In this document: one piece after another, positions 1-5,570 of the stretch
How positions within the stretch are numbered: the stretch's first letter is position 1
Layout: each line of letters opens with the position of its first letter
NCBI GenBank assembly: GCA_020851015.1
Contig: JADZDN010000202.1
Span: 1 to 16,791 of the forward strand
Direction: 5' to 3'
Length of the DNA stretch: 16,791 nucleotides
Source: Alphaproteobacteria bacterium
Lineage (GTDB): Bacteria > Pseudomonadota > Alphaproteobacteria > JAEULC01
Program-made: the position numbers and the translations under genes
The notes under the pieces: model-generated
Seen by the model: only the letters and a program-made list of their open reading frames with translations
The model's database searches: none
What the model was told of the DNA's origin: nothing

Positions 1-419
1 AGCACATGGGCTATGGCAGCTACAGCGCGGCGGTGGCCGAGGTGTCGGTCAACCGCGGGCGGGTCAAGGTGCACCGCATGGTGCTGGGCGTGGATTGCGG
101 CCACGCCGTCAATCCCGGCCAGATCGCCGCCCAGGTGGAAGGCTCGGTCGCCTTCGGCCTCGGCGCCGCGCTCTACCAGGAGATCACGGTGAAGGACGGC
201 CGCGTCGTCGAATCGAACTTCGACAACTACGAGATCATGCGGCTGGAGGCCTTCCCCAAGATCGAGACGGTGGTGCAGCCCTCGGGCGACTTCTGGGGCG
301 GGGTGGGCGAGCCCACGATCTGCGTGGCGTCGCCGTCGGTGCTGAACGCGATCCACGCCGCCATCGGCAAGCCGGTGCGCTCGCTGCCGTTGAAGAACGT
401 CGACCTGCGCACGGCTTAG
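1..419 (+). CDS. Molybdopterin-binding hydroxylase large subunit, C-terminal part (IorB / xanthine dehydrogenase family), 5' truncated by window edge
   Basis: Only the last roughly 138 residues are present; the reading frame is open from base 3 and ends at TAG 417-419, so the start lies outside the window. The segment SYSAAVAEVSV, then VDCGHAVNP, the run AQVEGSVAFGLGAALY, and the motif GGVGEP near residue 100 of the fragment are the C-terminal signature of the molybdenum-cofactor subunit of xanthine dehydrogenase and isoquinoline 1-oxidoreductase enzymes. In this family the Glu of GVGEP is the active-site base beside the Mo. The spacing and wording resemble the IorB-type single-subunit branch (an iron-sulfur subunit IorA would be expected upstream) more than XdhB. 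The substrate cannot be read from this fragment. The gene converges on the minus-strand LTxxQ gene, with a strong GC hairpin between them. Confidence 0.85.
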   Translation, partial: HMGYGSYSAAVAEVSVNRGRVKVHRMVLGVDCGHAVNPGQIAAQVEGSVAFGLGAALYQEITVKDGRVVESNFDNYEIMRLEAFPKIETVVQPSGDFWGGVGEPTICVASPSVLNAIHAAIGKPVRSLPLKNVDLRTA

Positions 420-432
420 ACATCCCGGCCGG

Positions 433-467
433 CCCGGCCCGCGACGCGGCGGGCGGGCCGCGCCGGG
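433..467. other. GC-rich hairpin between convergent genes
   Basis: CCCGGC at 433-438 pairs with GCCGGG at 462-467, with further internal pairing. It fills the gap between the convergent stop codons at 419 and 468. No T tract follows on either strand, so it is at best a structure that could slow polymerase or protect 3' ends, not a proven terminator. Confidence 0.3.
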
Positions 468-1085
468 CTACATCCGGCCCCTGCCGCCCATCGGACCACC
501 GCCCATCGAGCCGCCGCCCATCGGCCCTCCCATGGGCCCCATCGGGCCCTTCATCAGCTCGTCGGCGGTCTTCTTCTGCTCGTCGCTGAGGGTCGCGTAG
601 AGCGGCTGGGCGGCCGCGCGGATCGCGCGCAGGCTTTCCAGGTGCGCGGCCATCATCTTCTCGTGCCGCTCGAGATTGGCGAGCCAGCCGGCTTCCGCGG
701 CCTGCTGTCCGGCAGCCGGCATCGCCGCCATCCGGTCCTTGCTGGCCTTGCGCACGGCGTCGGCGAAACCGTTCCAGGCCGGCGCCTGCGCGTCGGTGAT
801 GCCGATCTCGGCGCGCAGAAAGGCGAGCCGACCCTCCAAATGCCGGGCCGGCACCATGTGCATGCCGTGCATGCCGCCGCGCTGCATCATGTTGCCCATG
901 CCCTGGCCGCCCATGCCCTGGCCGCCCATACCCTGACGGCCCATGCCCGGCCGACCGGGCTGGCCCGGCTTGCCCGCCGCCGCGGGTCCACCCTGGCCCG
1001 CATGCGGGTCGGGGGCGGTTTGCGCGGCGAGCGGCGCTGCGATCGCGATGCAGGCCGCCGCGACCAGCGCGATGAGTGACTTCAT
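468..1085 (-). CDS. Met/Gly-rich LTxxQ-motif periplasmic protein (Spy/CpxP-like)
   Basis: This is a 205-residue exported protein. I chose ATG 1085 because a strong ribosome site (GGAGG) lies a few bases upstream and the signal peptide starts there: MKSL, a hydrophobic stretch to about residue 18, and a likely cut after AA near residue 21. Residues 45-78 are a Gly/Met repeat (GMGxQ units) ending in a His/Met patch. Residues 80-178 are helical and carry two LTxxQ-like motifs, ITDAQ (96-100) and LSDEQ (166-170). The C-terminus (179-205) is a second Met/Gly repeat. The LTxxQ family includes the periplasmic chaperones Spy and CpxP. The Met-rich tails suggest, by inference only, soft-metal (copper) binding. 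An FNR/FixK-type box lies about 55 bases upstream of the start codon, well placed for activation of this gene. Confidence 0.8.
   Translation of the reverse strand: MKSLIALVAAACIAIAAPLAAQTAPDPHAGQGGPAAAGKPGQPGRPGMGRQGMGGQGMGGQGMGNMMQRGGMHGMHMVPARHLEGRLAFLRAEIGITDAQAPAWNGFADAVRKASKDRMAAMPAAGQQAAEAGWLANLERHEKMMAAHLESLRAIRAAAQPLYATLSDEQKKTADELMKGPMGPMGGPMGGGSMGGGPMGGRGRM
895..939 (-). repeat. 15-base tandem repeat inside the LTxxQ gene
   Basis: Three consecutive 15-base units (plus-strand CCCATGCCCTGGCCG at 895-909, an identical copy at 910-924, and a copy with three changes at 925-939), then a partial fourth. On the coding strand each unit encodes a QGMGG/RQGMG-type pentapeptide. Such repeats can gain or lose units in frame, altering the number of Met residues. 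Confidence 0.85.
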
Positions 1086-1138
1086 ATTCGCCTCCGTTGA
1101 AACCGCGCGCAGTGTCGGGCGCAATCCGGGCCGCCGCG

Positions 1139-1152
1139 TTGATGCAGGTCAA
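1139..1152. promoter_or_regulatory. FNR/FixK-type binding box
   Basis: TTGATGCAGGTCAA differs from the classical FNR/FixK half-sites (TTGAT, N4, ATCAA) at one position and keeps the perfect TTGA/TCAA symmetry. It lies between divergent genes: centre about 60 bases upstream of the LTxxQ start codon (1085) and about 170 bases upstream of the rightward start (1316). The distance fits a class II activator site for the leftward gene better. FNR/FixK proteins respond to low oxygen; the identity of the regulator is inferred. Confidence 0.6.
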
Positions 1153-1315
1153 GTTCCCGCCCACCGCATTAATTCGCTGTAATTCCAAGCGTCTTTCCAT
1201 TCAGCCTGGGTTCAGGGCCGGCGGCGCATTCTTCGCGACATCAGGGCGGCACGGTTGTCGCCCGCAACGATCCAACCGGCCACGAAAGCCGGAGGAACCG
1301 AGAAGGAGAATGGTC

Positions 1316-1684
1316 ATGAAGCCAATGCACAAGCGACTGATCGCCGGCACCGCGATAGCGGCCCTGCTGGCGGTTCCCCTCGCGTCCTCGGCGCAGGCCC
1401 GCGACTATCGCGGCGGCTACCGCGGCGGTTATCACCATCACGGCGGAAACACGGGCGCCTATGTCGGCCTGGGCCTGGGCGCGCTGGCGCTGGGTTCGAT
1501 CCTGGCCTATTCGGCGACGCAGCCGGCCTATGTGGCACCGCCCGCCTACTATGCCCCGCCGCCCCCGGCGTACTATGCGCCGCCGCCAGCCTACACCTAC
1601 TATGCGCCGCCTGCGGGGAGCTACTACGACCCCTACACCGACAGCTACAAGAGCTACCCGTCCTATGACCGGGGCAGCAACTAG
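1316..1684 (+). CDS. Exported Gly/Tyr/Pro-rich small protein of unknown function
   Basis: This is a 122-residue protein. ATG 1316 is preferred over ATG 1310 because AAGGAG (1303-1308) is 7 bases upstream of it. A signal peptide is clear: basic start (MKPMHKR), hydrophobic core at residues 8-22, and a likely cut after AQA at residue 28. Next come a short RGGY/His cluster (residues 32-44) and a Gly-spaced hydrophobic segment with GLGLGALALG (51-60) that resembles a glycine-zipper membrane segment. The tail (66-122) is rich in Tyr and Pro with repeated YYAPP blocks and ends in Tyr/Ser/Asp. I do not recognise a defined family beyond the loose group of glycine-zipper, YAPP-repeat envelope proteins common in alphaproteobacteria. 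A surface or outer-membrane-associated role is an inference. The gene appears monocistronic, with its own terminator. Confidence 0.75.
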   Translation: MKPMHKRLIAGTAIAALLAVPLASSAQARDYRGGYRGGYHHHGGNTGAYVGLGLGALALGSILAYSATQPAYVAPPAYYAPPPPAYYAPPPAYTYYAPPAGSYYDPYTDSYKSYPSYDRGSN

Positions 1685-1709
1685 CGCACCAGGCGAAGCG
1701 AAAGTCGCA

Positions 1710-1744
1710 GGCCGTCGCGCCGAGGCGCGGCGGCCTTTCTTTTT
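1710..1744 (+). terminator. Rho-independent terminator
   Basis: GGCCGTCGCGCC (1710-1721) pairs with GGCGCGGCGGCC (1724-1735) with a single G-U wobble; the innermost pair probably opens to give a four-base loop. It is followed at once by the T tract TTTCTTTTT (1736-1744). It lies 25 bases after the stop at 1684 and should end the transcript of the Gly/Tyr/Pro-rich gene. Confidence 0.88.
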
Positions 1745-1763
1745 GGCGTTGCCGTCCGCCCGT

Positions 1764-1777
1764 GTGATCCACGTCAC
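1764..1777. promoter_or_regulatory. CRP/FNR-superfamily binding box
   Basis: GTGATCCACGTCAC has perfect GTGA/TCAC half-site symmetry around a six-base centre, and read one base wider begins TGTGA as in CRP sites. It can also be read as an imperfect FNR/FixK box. It lies about 90 bases upstream of the 39-codon gene at 1865, just past the preceding terminator, as expected for that gene's promoter. Confidence 0.5.
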
Positions 1778-1864
1778 TGCGCCGGTCACAGAAATGCTCC
1801 AGGCTGCACAACATACGAAGAAGACGCGGCACTTCGCCGCGCCAAGATGACGAGGAGACGGCCA

Positions 1865-1984
1865 ATGAGCGTGCTTGGCCGGTTTCTGGTGGTGTTCGGC
1901 GATAACGTGCTGACCGGTTGCCTGGCCGCCCTGGCGGTGGCCGTGGCGATCCCGGCGGCGTTCAGCGCGATGTTCGTCCTCTAG
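1865..1984 (+). CDS. 39-residue single-helix membrane protein, hypothetical
   Basis: ATG 1865 to TAG 1982-1984 encodes 39 residues. A good ribosome site (GAGGAGA, about 1852-1858) precedes the ATG by six bases, which is the main evidence that this short frame is real. The protein begins MSVLGRF, is hydrophobic almost throughout, and has an unbroken stretch rich in Ala/Val/Leu from about residue 14 to the C-terminus, enough for one membrane helix. A single Cys sits near residue 19. It stands alone between a terminator plus CRP/FNR-like box upstream and the rhodanese gene downstream. I do not recognise a family. Small helical proteins of this size often act as accessory subunits of membrane oxidases or transporters, but nothing here identifies a partner. 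Confidence 0.6.
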   Translation: MSVLGRFLVVFGDNVLTGCLAALAVAVAIPAAFSAMFVL

Positions 1985-2019
1985 CTGCCAAGCGGCGATC
2001 CAAGTCCAGGCAGGATAGG

Positions 2020-2045
2020 CGGCCGGTTCAGCGATGGGCCGGCCG
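2020..2045 (+). terminator. Hairpin after the 39-codon gene, possible terminator
   Basis: CGGCCGG (2020-2026) pairs with CCGGCCG (2039-2045), with a 12-base loop. The following sequence has only a short, interrupted T run (2056-2062), so termination is uncertain. Confidence 0.3.
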
Positions 2046-2084
2046 GATCGCCCGCTTTATTTGCGCCCGGCGGTCCCGATAGGG

Positions 2085-2123
2085 CTGGACCGCGGCGCTG
2101 GTATATTATATTTTCCTAATATA
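2085..2123 (+). promoter_or_regulatory. Promoter and AT-rich palindromic operator of the rhodanese gene (ArsR/BigR-like site)
   Basis: TATATTA (2102-2108) and TAATATA (2117-2123) form a perfect 7-base inverted repeat with an 8-base centre, in an AT island that is glaring in this GC-rich DNA. The island also contains the best -10 candidate (TATATT 2107-2112), with CTGGAC (2085-2090) as a weak -35, so a bound repressor would block polymerase. Rhodanese-DUF2892 genes are controlled by sulfide-responsive ArsR repressors (YgaV in E. coli, BigR in plant-associated bacteria) that use AT-rich palindromes. The link to such a repressor here is inferred. Confidence 0.6.
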
Positions 2124-2148
2124 TTAATCAGCCGAGGGCAGAAGAACC

Positions 2149-2682
2149 ATGCCGGACGGATTGCGTGACATCGATGCGGTGGGGCTGAAGACGGCGCTGG
2201 ACCGGGGCGAGGTGCGGCTGGTCGATGTGCGCGAGCCGGACGAGCATGCCCGCGAGCGCATCCCCGGCGCGACGTCGATGCCGCTCTCGCGCTTCGATCC
2301 CGCGGCGCTGTCTTCGGCCGCCGGCAAGCGGCTGGTGCTGCACTGCGCCACGGGCGCCCGCTCGGCCGAGGCGGCGCGGCGCCTGCTGGCGGCGGGCGCC
2401 GGCGAGGCCACCCAACTCGCGGGCGGCATCACCGCCTGGAAGCGCGCCGGCTATTCGCTCGCCGCCGATCCTGGCGCCAAGCTGCCGATCATGCGCCAGG
2501 TGCAGATCGTCGCCGGCGGCCTGGCGCTGTCCGGCACGGTCCTGGGCTTCGCCGTGCATCCCTGGTTCTTCATCCTGTCCGGCGCGGTTGGCGCGGGGCT
2601 GATGCTGGCGGGCCTCACCGGCACCTGCATGATGGCGAACCTGCTGATGAAGCTGCCTTACAACCGCGCGCAGCGGGCCTAG
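2149..2682 (+). CDS. Rhodanese-DUF2892 membrane protein (YgaP-like sulfurtransferase)
   Basis: This is a 177-residue two-part protein. Residues 8-105 are a single rhodanese domain with VDVREP (26-30), the PGA turn (39-41), and the active-site loop CATGAR starting at Cys66, followed by AGGITAWK (91-98). Residues 112-170 are a DUF2892 membrane module with two hydrophobic helices (about 119-135 and 138-156) and the family ending GTCMMANLL (158-166), including Cys160. Such proteins move sulfane sulfur from persulfides or thiosulfate at the inner membrane face and belong to sulfide detoxification regulons. The ATG at 2149 is the first in frame and fits the rhodanese N-terminus. No ArsR repressor, ETHE1 dioxygenase or sulfide:quinone oxidoreductase gene is present in this window. 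Its stop codon interlocks with that of the convergent heme protein gene. Confidence 0.9.
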   Translation: MPDGLRDIDAVGLKTALDRGEVRLVDVREPDEHARERIPGATSMPLSRFDPAALSSAAGKRLVLHCATGARSAEAARRLLAAGAGEATQLAGGITAWKRAGYSLAADPGAKLPIMRQVQIVAGGLALSGTVLGFAVHPWFFILSGAVGAGLMLAGLTGTCMMANLLMKLPYNRAQRA

Positions 2683-3665
2683 CCGATGCCGCAGGCCGCG
2701 AAGGCGGCCGCGAAGGCGCGCCGTCCGTCGGCGTCCATGCGGTCGAACAGGTAGCGCCGCGAGGCGCACAAGCGCGCGGCATGCGGATCGGCGGCCGCAC
2801 GGGCGGCCGGGACATCGAGGATGCCGATCGGCACGGCGTCGTCCGGGCAGCTGAACCAGCGGCTGCGCCGGCCTATATGCTCGGCCGCCGGAAGGTTGCC
2901 ACAGCGCGCCGCGACGAACGGCGCGCCGGCGTTGGGATCGTTGAACATCGGCGTGGTCGACAGTGGCGCGCGGTCCGCCAGCACCGCCAGCGGCACGTAG
3001 AGGCCGCTGGAGTCGGTCGGCCAAGGCGGCAGCGCCGCGCGGTCGGACTGCGCGATCGGCTTGTCGGCGACATGGCACTGCTGGCACTGGTTGAGCGACC
3101 GGAAGCGCATCACCGCGCCGAAGGACGGGGTCACGCCGGTGAACGGCGCAGGGGTATCGCGCACGAGCTGCGTCAGGAGCGCCGTCGCGGCGAGAGCGCG
3201 GTGGGGATCGTCGCGCGGCCATTCCCAGCCCGTCAGCGCCGCGCCCGGGGCGGCATCGACCGGGCGGAACACGCGGAAATACTCGCGGCCGTCCGCACCC
3301 CAGCGGGTGCCGCGCACGTCGTCGACGCTCCATAGCCCGTCCCCGCCATCCGCCAGCGACACGCGATCGCTCTCGCTGCCCGGCGGCAGGGTCAGGGTTG
3401 GCCGCTCCTGGCCGGGCAGCAGGCGCACGGCGATGCGCGCGCCTTCGGGAATCCGCAGATAGACCAGCGTGCGCCAGCCCGGAGCGGTGGAGACGCGGAT
3501 TGCCGGCGTCATCTCGACGAAGCCGTTGTCGCGCCAGTAGCGCTGGGGATCGGCAATATCGACGCGCCGCGGCTCGAGCGCCGGTGCGGGCAGGTCGGCG
3601 CGCGCCGAACCGGCGGCAAGGAAGACCGTTGCGGCAAGGGCGGCGACGCTAACCCGGCTGGGCAT
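2679..3665 (-). CDS. Exported protein with one c-type heme motif (CxxCH), function unknown
   Basis: This is a 328-residue protein. A signal peptide is evident (residues 1-23, ending SARA). One heme c attachment motif, CQQCH, occupies residues 194-198 (Cys194, Cys197, His198). The part before it (about 40-170) is Trp/Arg/Pro-rich and probably beta-rich. After it come two further Cys pairs of unknown role, including ARCGN and FSCPDD, and a Cys close to the C-terminus. It is not a classical small cytochrome c: the heme motif is central in a large otherwise unfamiliar protein, which may be an oxidoreductase or electron carrier. It may end a leftward unit with the NTF2-like and deoxyarabonate dehydratase genes (gap of 78 bases). 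The stop TAG shares the CTAG at 2679-2682 with the rhodanese stop. The ribosome site at ATG 3665 is weak. Confidence 0.75.
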   Translation of the reverse strand: MPSRVSVAALAATVFLAAGSARADLPAPALEPRRVDIADPQRYWRDNGFVEMTPAIRVSTAPGWRTLVYLRIPEGARIAVRLLPGQERPTLTLPPGSESDRVSLADGGDGLWSVDDVRGTRWGADGREYFRVFRPVDAAPGAALTGWEWPRDDPHRALAATALLTQLVRDTPAPFTGVTPSFGAVMRFRSLNQCQQCHVADKPIAQSDRAALPPWPTDSSGLYVPLAVLADRAPLSTTPMFNDPNAGAPFVAARCGNLPAAEHIGRRSRWFSCPDDAVPIGILDVPAARAAADPHAARLCASRRYLFDRMDADGRRAFAAAFAACGIG

Positions 3666-3682
3666 CGCAGGCAGCCTATCAT

Positions 3683-3701
3683 CCCCCGCTCGCGGCGGGG
3701 G
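3683..3701. other. GC hairpin in the gap before the heme protein gene
   Basis: CCCCCGC (3683-3689) pairs with GCGGGGG (3695-3701) over a five-base loop. A second small hairpin (GCCTG 3728-3732 with CAGGC 3736-3740) directly follows the NTF2-like stop codon. No T tract is present on either strand; they might attenuate read-through between the two leftward genes. Confidence 0.25.
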
Positions 3702-3743
3702 CGGTCCCGCACGCGGACGTGAACAGCGCCTGCGGCAGGCTTG

Positions 3744-4166
3744 CTACGCCGGGCGCGCCGCGCCGGCGACGGCGGCGGTGTCGTAGAACTCGAAGAAGGT
3801 CACGGCCTTGCCGTTCTTGAAGCGCCAGAGATCGACCTTTGGCGTCTGGACGCGCTTGCCGGTGGCGATGTTGCGCCAAGCCGTGATGCCGATCATCACG
3901 ATGGTGTCGTCCTCGCAGACGAAGCGCTCGACCGTGTAGTGCTCCATCGTGAACCCGGCCGTCAGCTCGGACAGGTAGCCGCGCACCTCCTCGCGCGAGG
4001 TGCGGGTGCGCGTCCAGGGCACGCCGTGCTGGCCCGCCGCCAGGGAGCGGAAATCCATCCTATCCGCGCATAGCTCGAGCCAGGTGTCGATGCTCTTGCC
4101 CTTGCTGTCGTGCCAAGCCTGGTAGGCCGCCTTGAGGCGAGGCAACGCGAGTTCCCATTCGGCCAT
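3744..4166 (-). CDS. NTF2/SnoaL-like superfamily protein
   Basis: This is a 140-residue protein with a good ribosome site (GGGGAAGGAA) before ATG 4166. The layout is that of the cystatin-like alpha+beta cone of the NTF2 superfamily: N-terminal helices (6-35, with WELALPRLKAAYQAWHDSKG), then RMDFRSL at 36-42, a helix from the EEVRGYLSEL segment, and C-terminal strands ending in VDLWRFKNGKAVTFFEFYDT (111-130). That last phrase, with Trp, Arg and Phe/Tyr around a Gly turn, is typical of SnoaL-like polyketide cyclases and ketosteroid isomerase relatives. The fold allows small-molecule isomerases, dehydratases or binding proteins; the substrate cannot be deduced. It lies 73 bases downstream of the deoxyarabonate dehydratase gene on the same strand. 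Confidence 0.8.
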   Translation of the reverse strand: MAEWELALPRLKAAYQAWHDSKGKSIDTWLELCADRMDFRSLAAGQHGVPWTRTRTSREEVRGYLSELTAGFTMEHYTVERFVCEDDTIVMIGITAWRNIATGKRVQTPKVDLWRFKNGKAVTFFEFYDTAAVAGAARPA

Positions 4167-4239
4167 CGTTCCTTCCCCTTTGCGAGCCGTTGCAATCGAA
4201 GCTAGAGCGCCGCCTGATGGCCGGGCAAGCCGAAAGCCG

Positions 4240-5157
4240 TCATTTGCCCCAACGCAGGAGGATAGGATTTATCGCGCCCATCAGTTCCAGCAGCCCGGCG
4301 CGCGTCGCGGGGTGCAGCGGTTCAAGGGGGTGGCGCACCGCATCCGACTTGATGACGCCGCCTTCCATCATCGCGGTCTTGGTCGCGCGCAGCCCGCATT
4401 GCCGGTTCTCGTAGTTGATCAGCGGCAGGATGCGGGCATAGGCGGCAACGGCGTCGGCCCGCCGTCCGGCGCGGTAGTGCTGGAGCACCGGCTTGATGAG
4501 GTCCGGGATCAAGGCGCTGGGCATCGTACCGGTGGCGCCGGCGTCGAGGTCGGCCAGCAGCGTGATCGATTCCTCGCCGTCGAACGGACCTTCGATCGCG
4601 GCCCCGCCGGCCTCGATCAGCGCGCGCAGCTTTCCAGCCGTGCCCGGCACCTCGATCTTGAAGTAGCGCACCGTCGGGATTTCCTTCGCCATGCGGGCGA
4701 GGAACGGCACCGTGAGCGTGGTGCCGCTGAGCGGCGCGTCCTGCACCATGATCGGGATCCCGACCGCCCCGGCGATCTGCTGGAAATGCTCGAAGATGCC
4801 CCTCTCGTCGGCGCGCATTGATGCTCCGTGATAGGGCGGCATCAGCATCAGCATCTTGGCGCCTGCATTCTCGGCTGCCCGGGCACGCTCCACGGCGATG
4901 CGCGTGGAGAAGTGGCTGGTCGTGGCGATCACCGGCACGCGGCCCGCCACGTGCCCCATGCAGAGATCCAGCAGCACCTCGCGCTCGCGGTCCGCCAGCA
5001 GGAACTGCTCGGAGTAGTTGGCCAGGATGCAGATGCCGTCGACCCCCTGGTCGACCATGCAGTCGAGCACGCGCTTCATGCCCTCGAGGTCGAGGTCGCC
5101 GTTGGGATGGAACGGCGTCGGCGCGATCGGATAGACGCCTGAATAGGGGCTGGGCAT
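4240..5157 (-). CDS. DapA-superfamily aldolase/dehydratase, probable L-2-keto-3-deoxyarabonate dehydratase
   Basis: This is a 305-residue (beta/alpha)8 enzyme. GGAGG stands about 8 bases before ATG 5157. It begins GVYPIAPTPF (7-16); the Schiff-base lysine is Lys167 in YFKIE, followed by the EGPFDGEES region. Two sites differ from true DapA: the GTTGE motif is replaced by LANYSEQ (45-51), and the Tyr of the YNVP motif is replaced within IMVQDAP (136-142). The LAN(F/Y)SEQ and IMVQDAP signatures, the PPYHGA segment and the ending PLVLRW/PILLRW match what I remember of Azospirillum L-2-keto-3-deoxyarabonate dehydratase, which converts L-KDA to alpha-ketoglutarate semialdehyde in non-phosphorylating pentose breakdown. 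No other arabinose genes are adjacent, so the substrate is inferred. It is divergent from the toxin-antitoxin pair. Confidence 0.85.
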   Translation of the reverse strand: MPSPYSGVYPIAPTPFHPNGDLDLEGMKRVLDCMVDQGVDGICILANYSEQFLLADREREVLLDLCMGHVAGRVPVIATTSHFSTRIAVERARAAENAGAKMLMLMPPYHGASMRADERGIFEHFQQIAGAVGIPIMVQDAPLSGTTLTVPFLARMAKEIPTVRYFKIEVPGTAGKLRALIEAGGAAIEGPFDGEESITLLADLDAGATGTMPSALIPDLIKPVLQHYRAGRRADAVAAYARILPLINYENRQCGLRATKTAMMEGGVIKSDAVRHPLEPLHPATRAGLLELMGAINPILLRWGK

Positions 5158-5195
5158 GAGCAGGTTTCCTCCGCGACTGAATGTTCGTTGCGCCG

Positions 5196-5222
5196 ATCAT
5201 AGCCTGACGCCCGCGCTTGCAA
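5196..5222 (-). promoter_or_regulatory. Possible leftward promoter of the deoxyarabonate dehydratase gene
   Basis: On the minus strand TTGCAA (5222-5217) is followed after 15 bases by TATGAT (5201-5196), a near-consensus -10. TTGCAA is self-complementary, so the same six bases would also be the -35 of the rightward toxin-antitoxin promoter. The 15-base spacing is short. Confidence 0.3.
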
Positions 5223-5245
5223 TGTCCGGCCAATGGCCGTACAGT
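5217..5245 (+). promoter_or_regulatory. Promoter of the toxin-antitoxin operon
   Basis: TTGCAA (5217-5222), a 17-base spacer, then TACAGT (5240-5245). Spacing is ideal and the match to sigma-70 is fair. The spacer and most of the -10 are covered by the operator-like palindrome described separately. Confidence 0.5.
5223..5243. promoter_or_regulatory. Palindromic operator candidate for the TacA-type antitoxin
   Basis: TGTCCGGCC (5223-5231) and GGCCGTACA (5235-5243) are inverted repeats with one mismatch in nine around AAT. Three bases further on is a perfect palindrome CAATCGATTG (5246-5255) touching the ribosome site. Ribbon-helix-helix antitoxins bind such sites and repress their own operon. 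Confidence 0.55.
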
Positions 5246-5264
5246 CAATCGATTGGAGGCTGCA

Positions 5265-5570
5265 ATGACCCGTAGAGCGACCAAGGCCGTGGCAGCGCCG
5301 CGAGCCCGCGACGAACGGCTGGAGGCGCGCATTTCGCGCGAGCAGAAATCGCTGTTCCAACGGGCCGCGGAACTGCAGGGTCGTACCTTGACCGACTTCG
5401 TTGTTGCGAGCGTGCATGAAGCTGCAATGCGCGCGATCGCCGAGGATCGCGCCATCCGCCTAAACGCCGATGAGAGCCTGGCCCTGGCCGATGCACTGCT
5501 GCGGCCGCGCTCGCCGAATTCCCGCCTGCGGGCGGCGGCGCGCCGATACATCGCCGCTGCCGGGCGTTGA
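5265..5570 (+). CDS. DUF1778 (TacA-type) ribbon-helix-helix antitoxin
   Basis: This is a 101-residue protein. ATG 5265 is chosen over an in-frame ATG at 5217 because GGAGG (5255-5259) sits five bases before it and the upstream ATG lies inside the promoter. Residues 16-53 form the ribbon-helix-helix DNA-binding unit (RLEARISREQK, then an Ala/Arg-rich helix, then LTDFVVASV). The C-terminal part (60-101), with RLNADES and the PRSPNSRLR segment, corresponds to the toxin-neutralising tail of the family. TacA antitoxins silence a partner GNAT toxin and repress their own promoter together with it. The next gene begins at the base after this stop codon and is the expected partner. Confidence 0.88.
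   Translation: MTRRATKAVAAPRARDERLEARISREQKSLFQRAAELQGRTLTDFVVASVHEAAMRAIAEDRAIRLNADESLALADALLRPRSPNSRLRAAARRYIAAAGR

Noticed and set aside
1310..1315. An earlier ATG for the Gly/Tyr/Pro-rich protein
   Set aside because: It abuts the ribosome site with almost no spacing; ATG 1316 has the proper distance.
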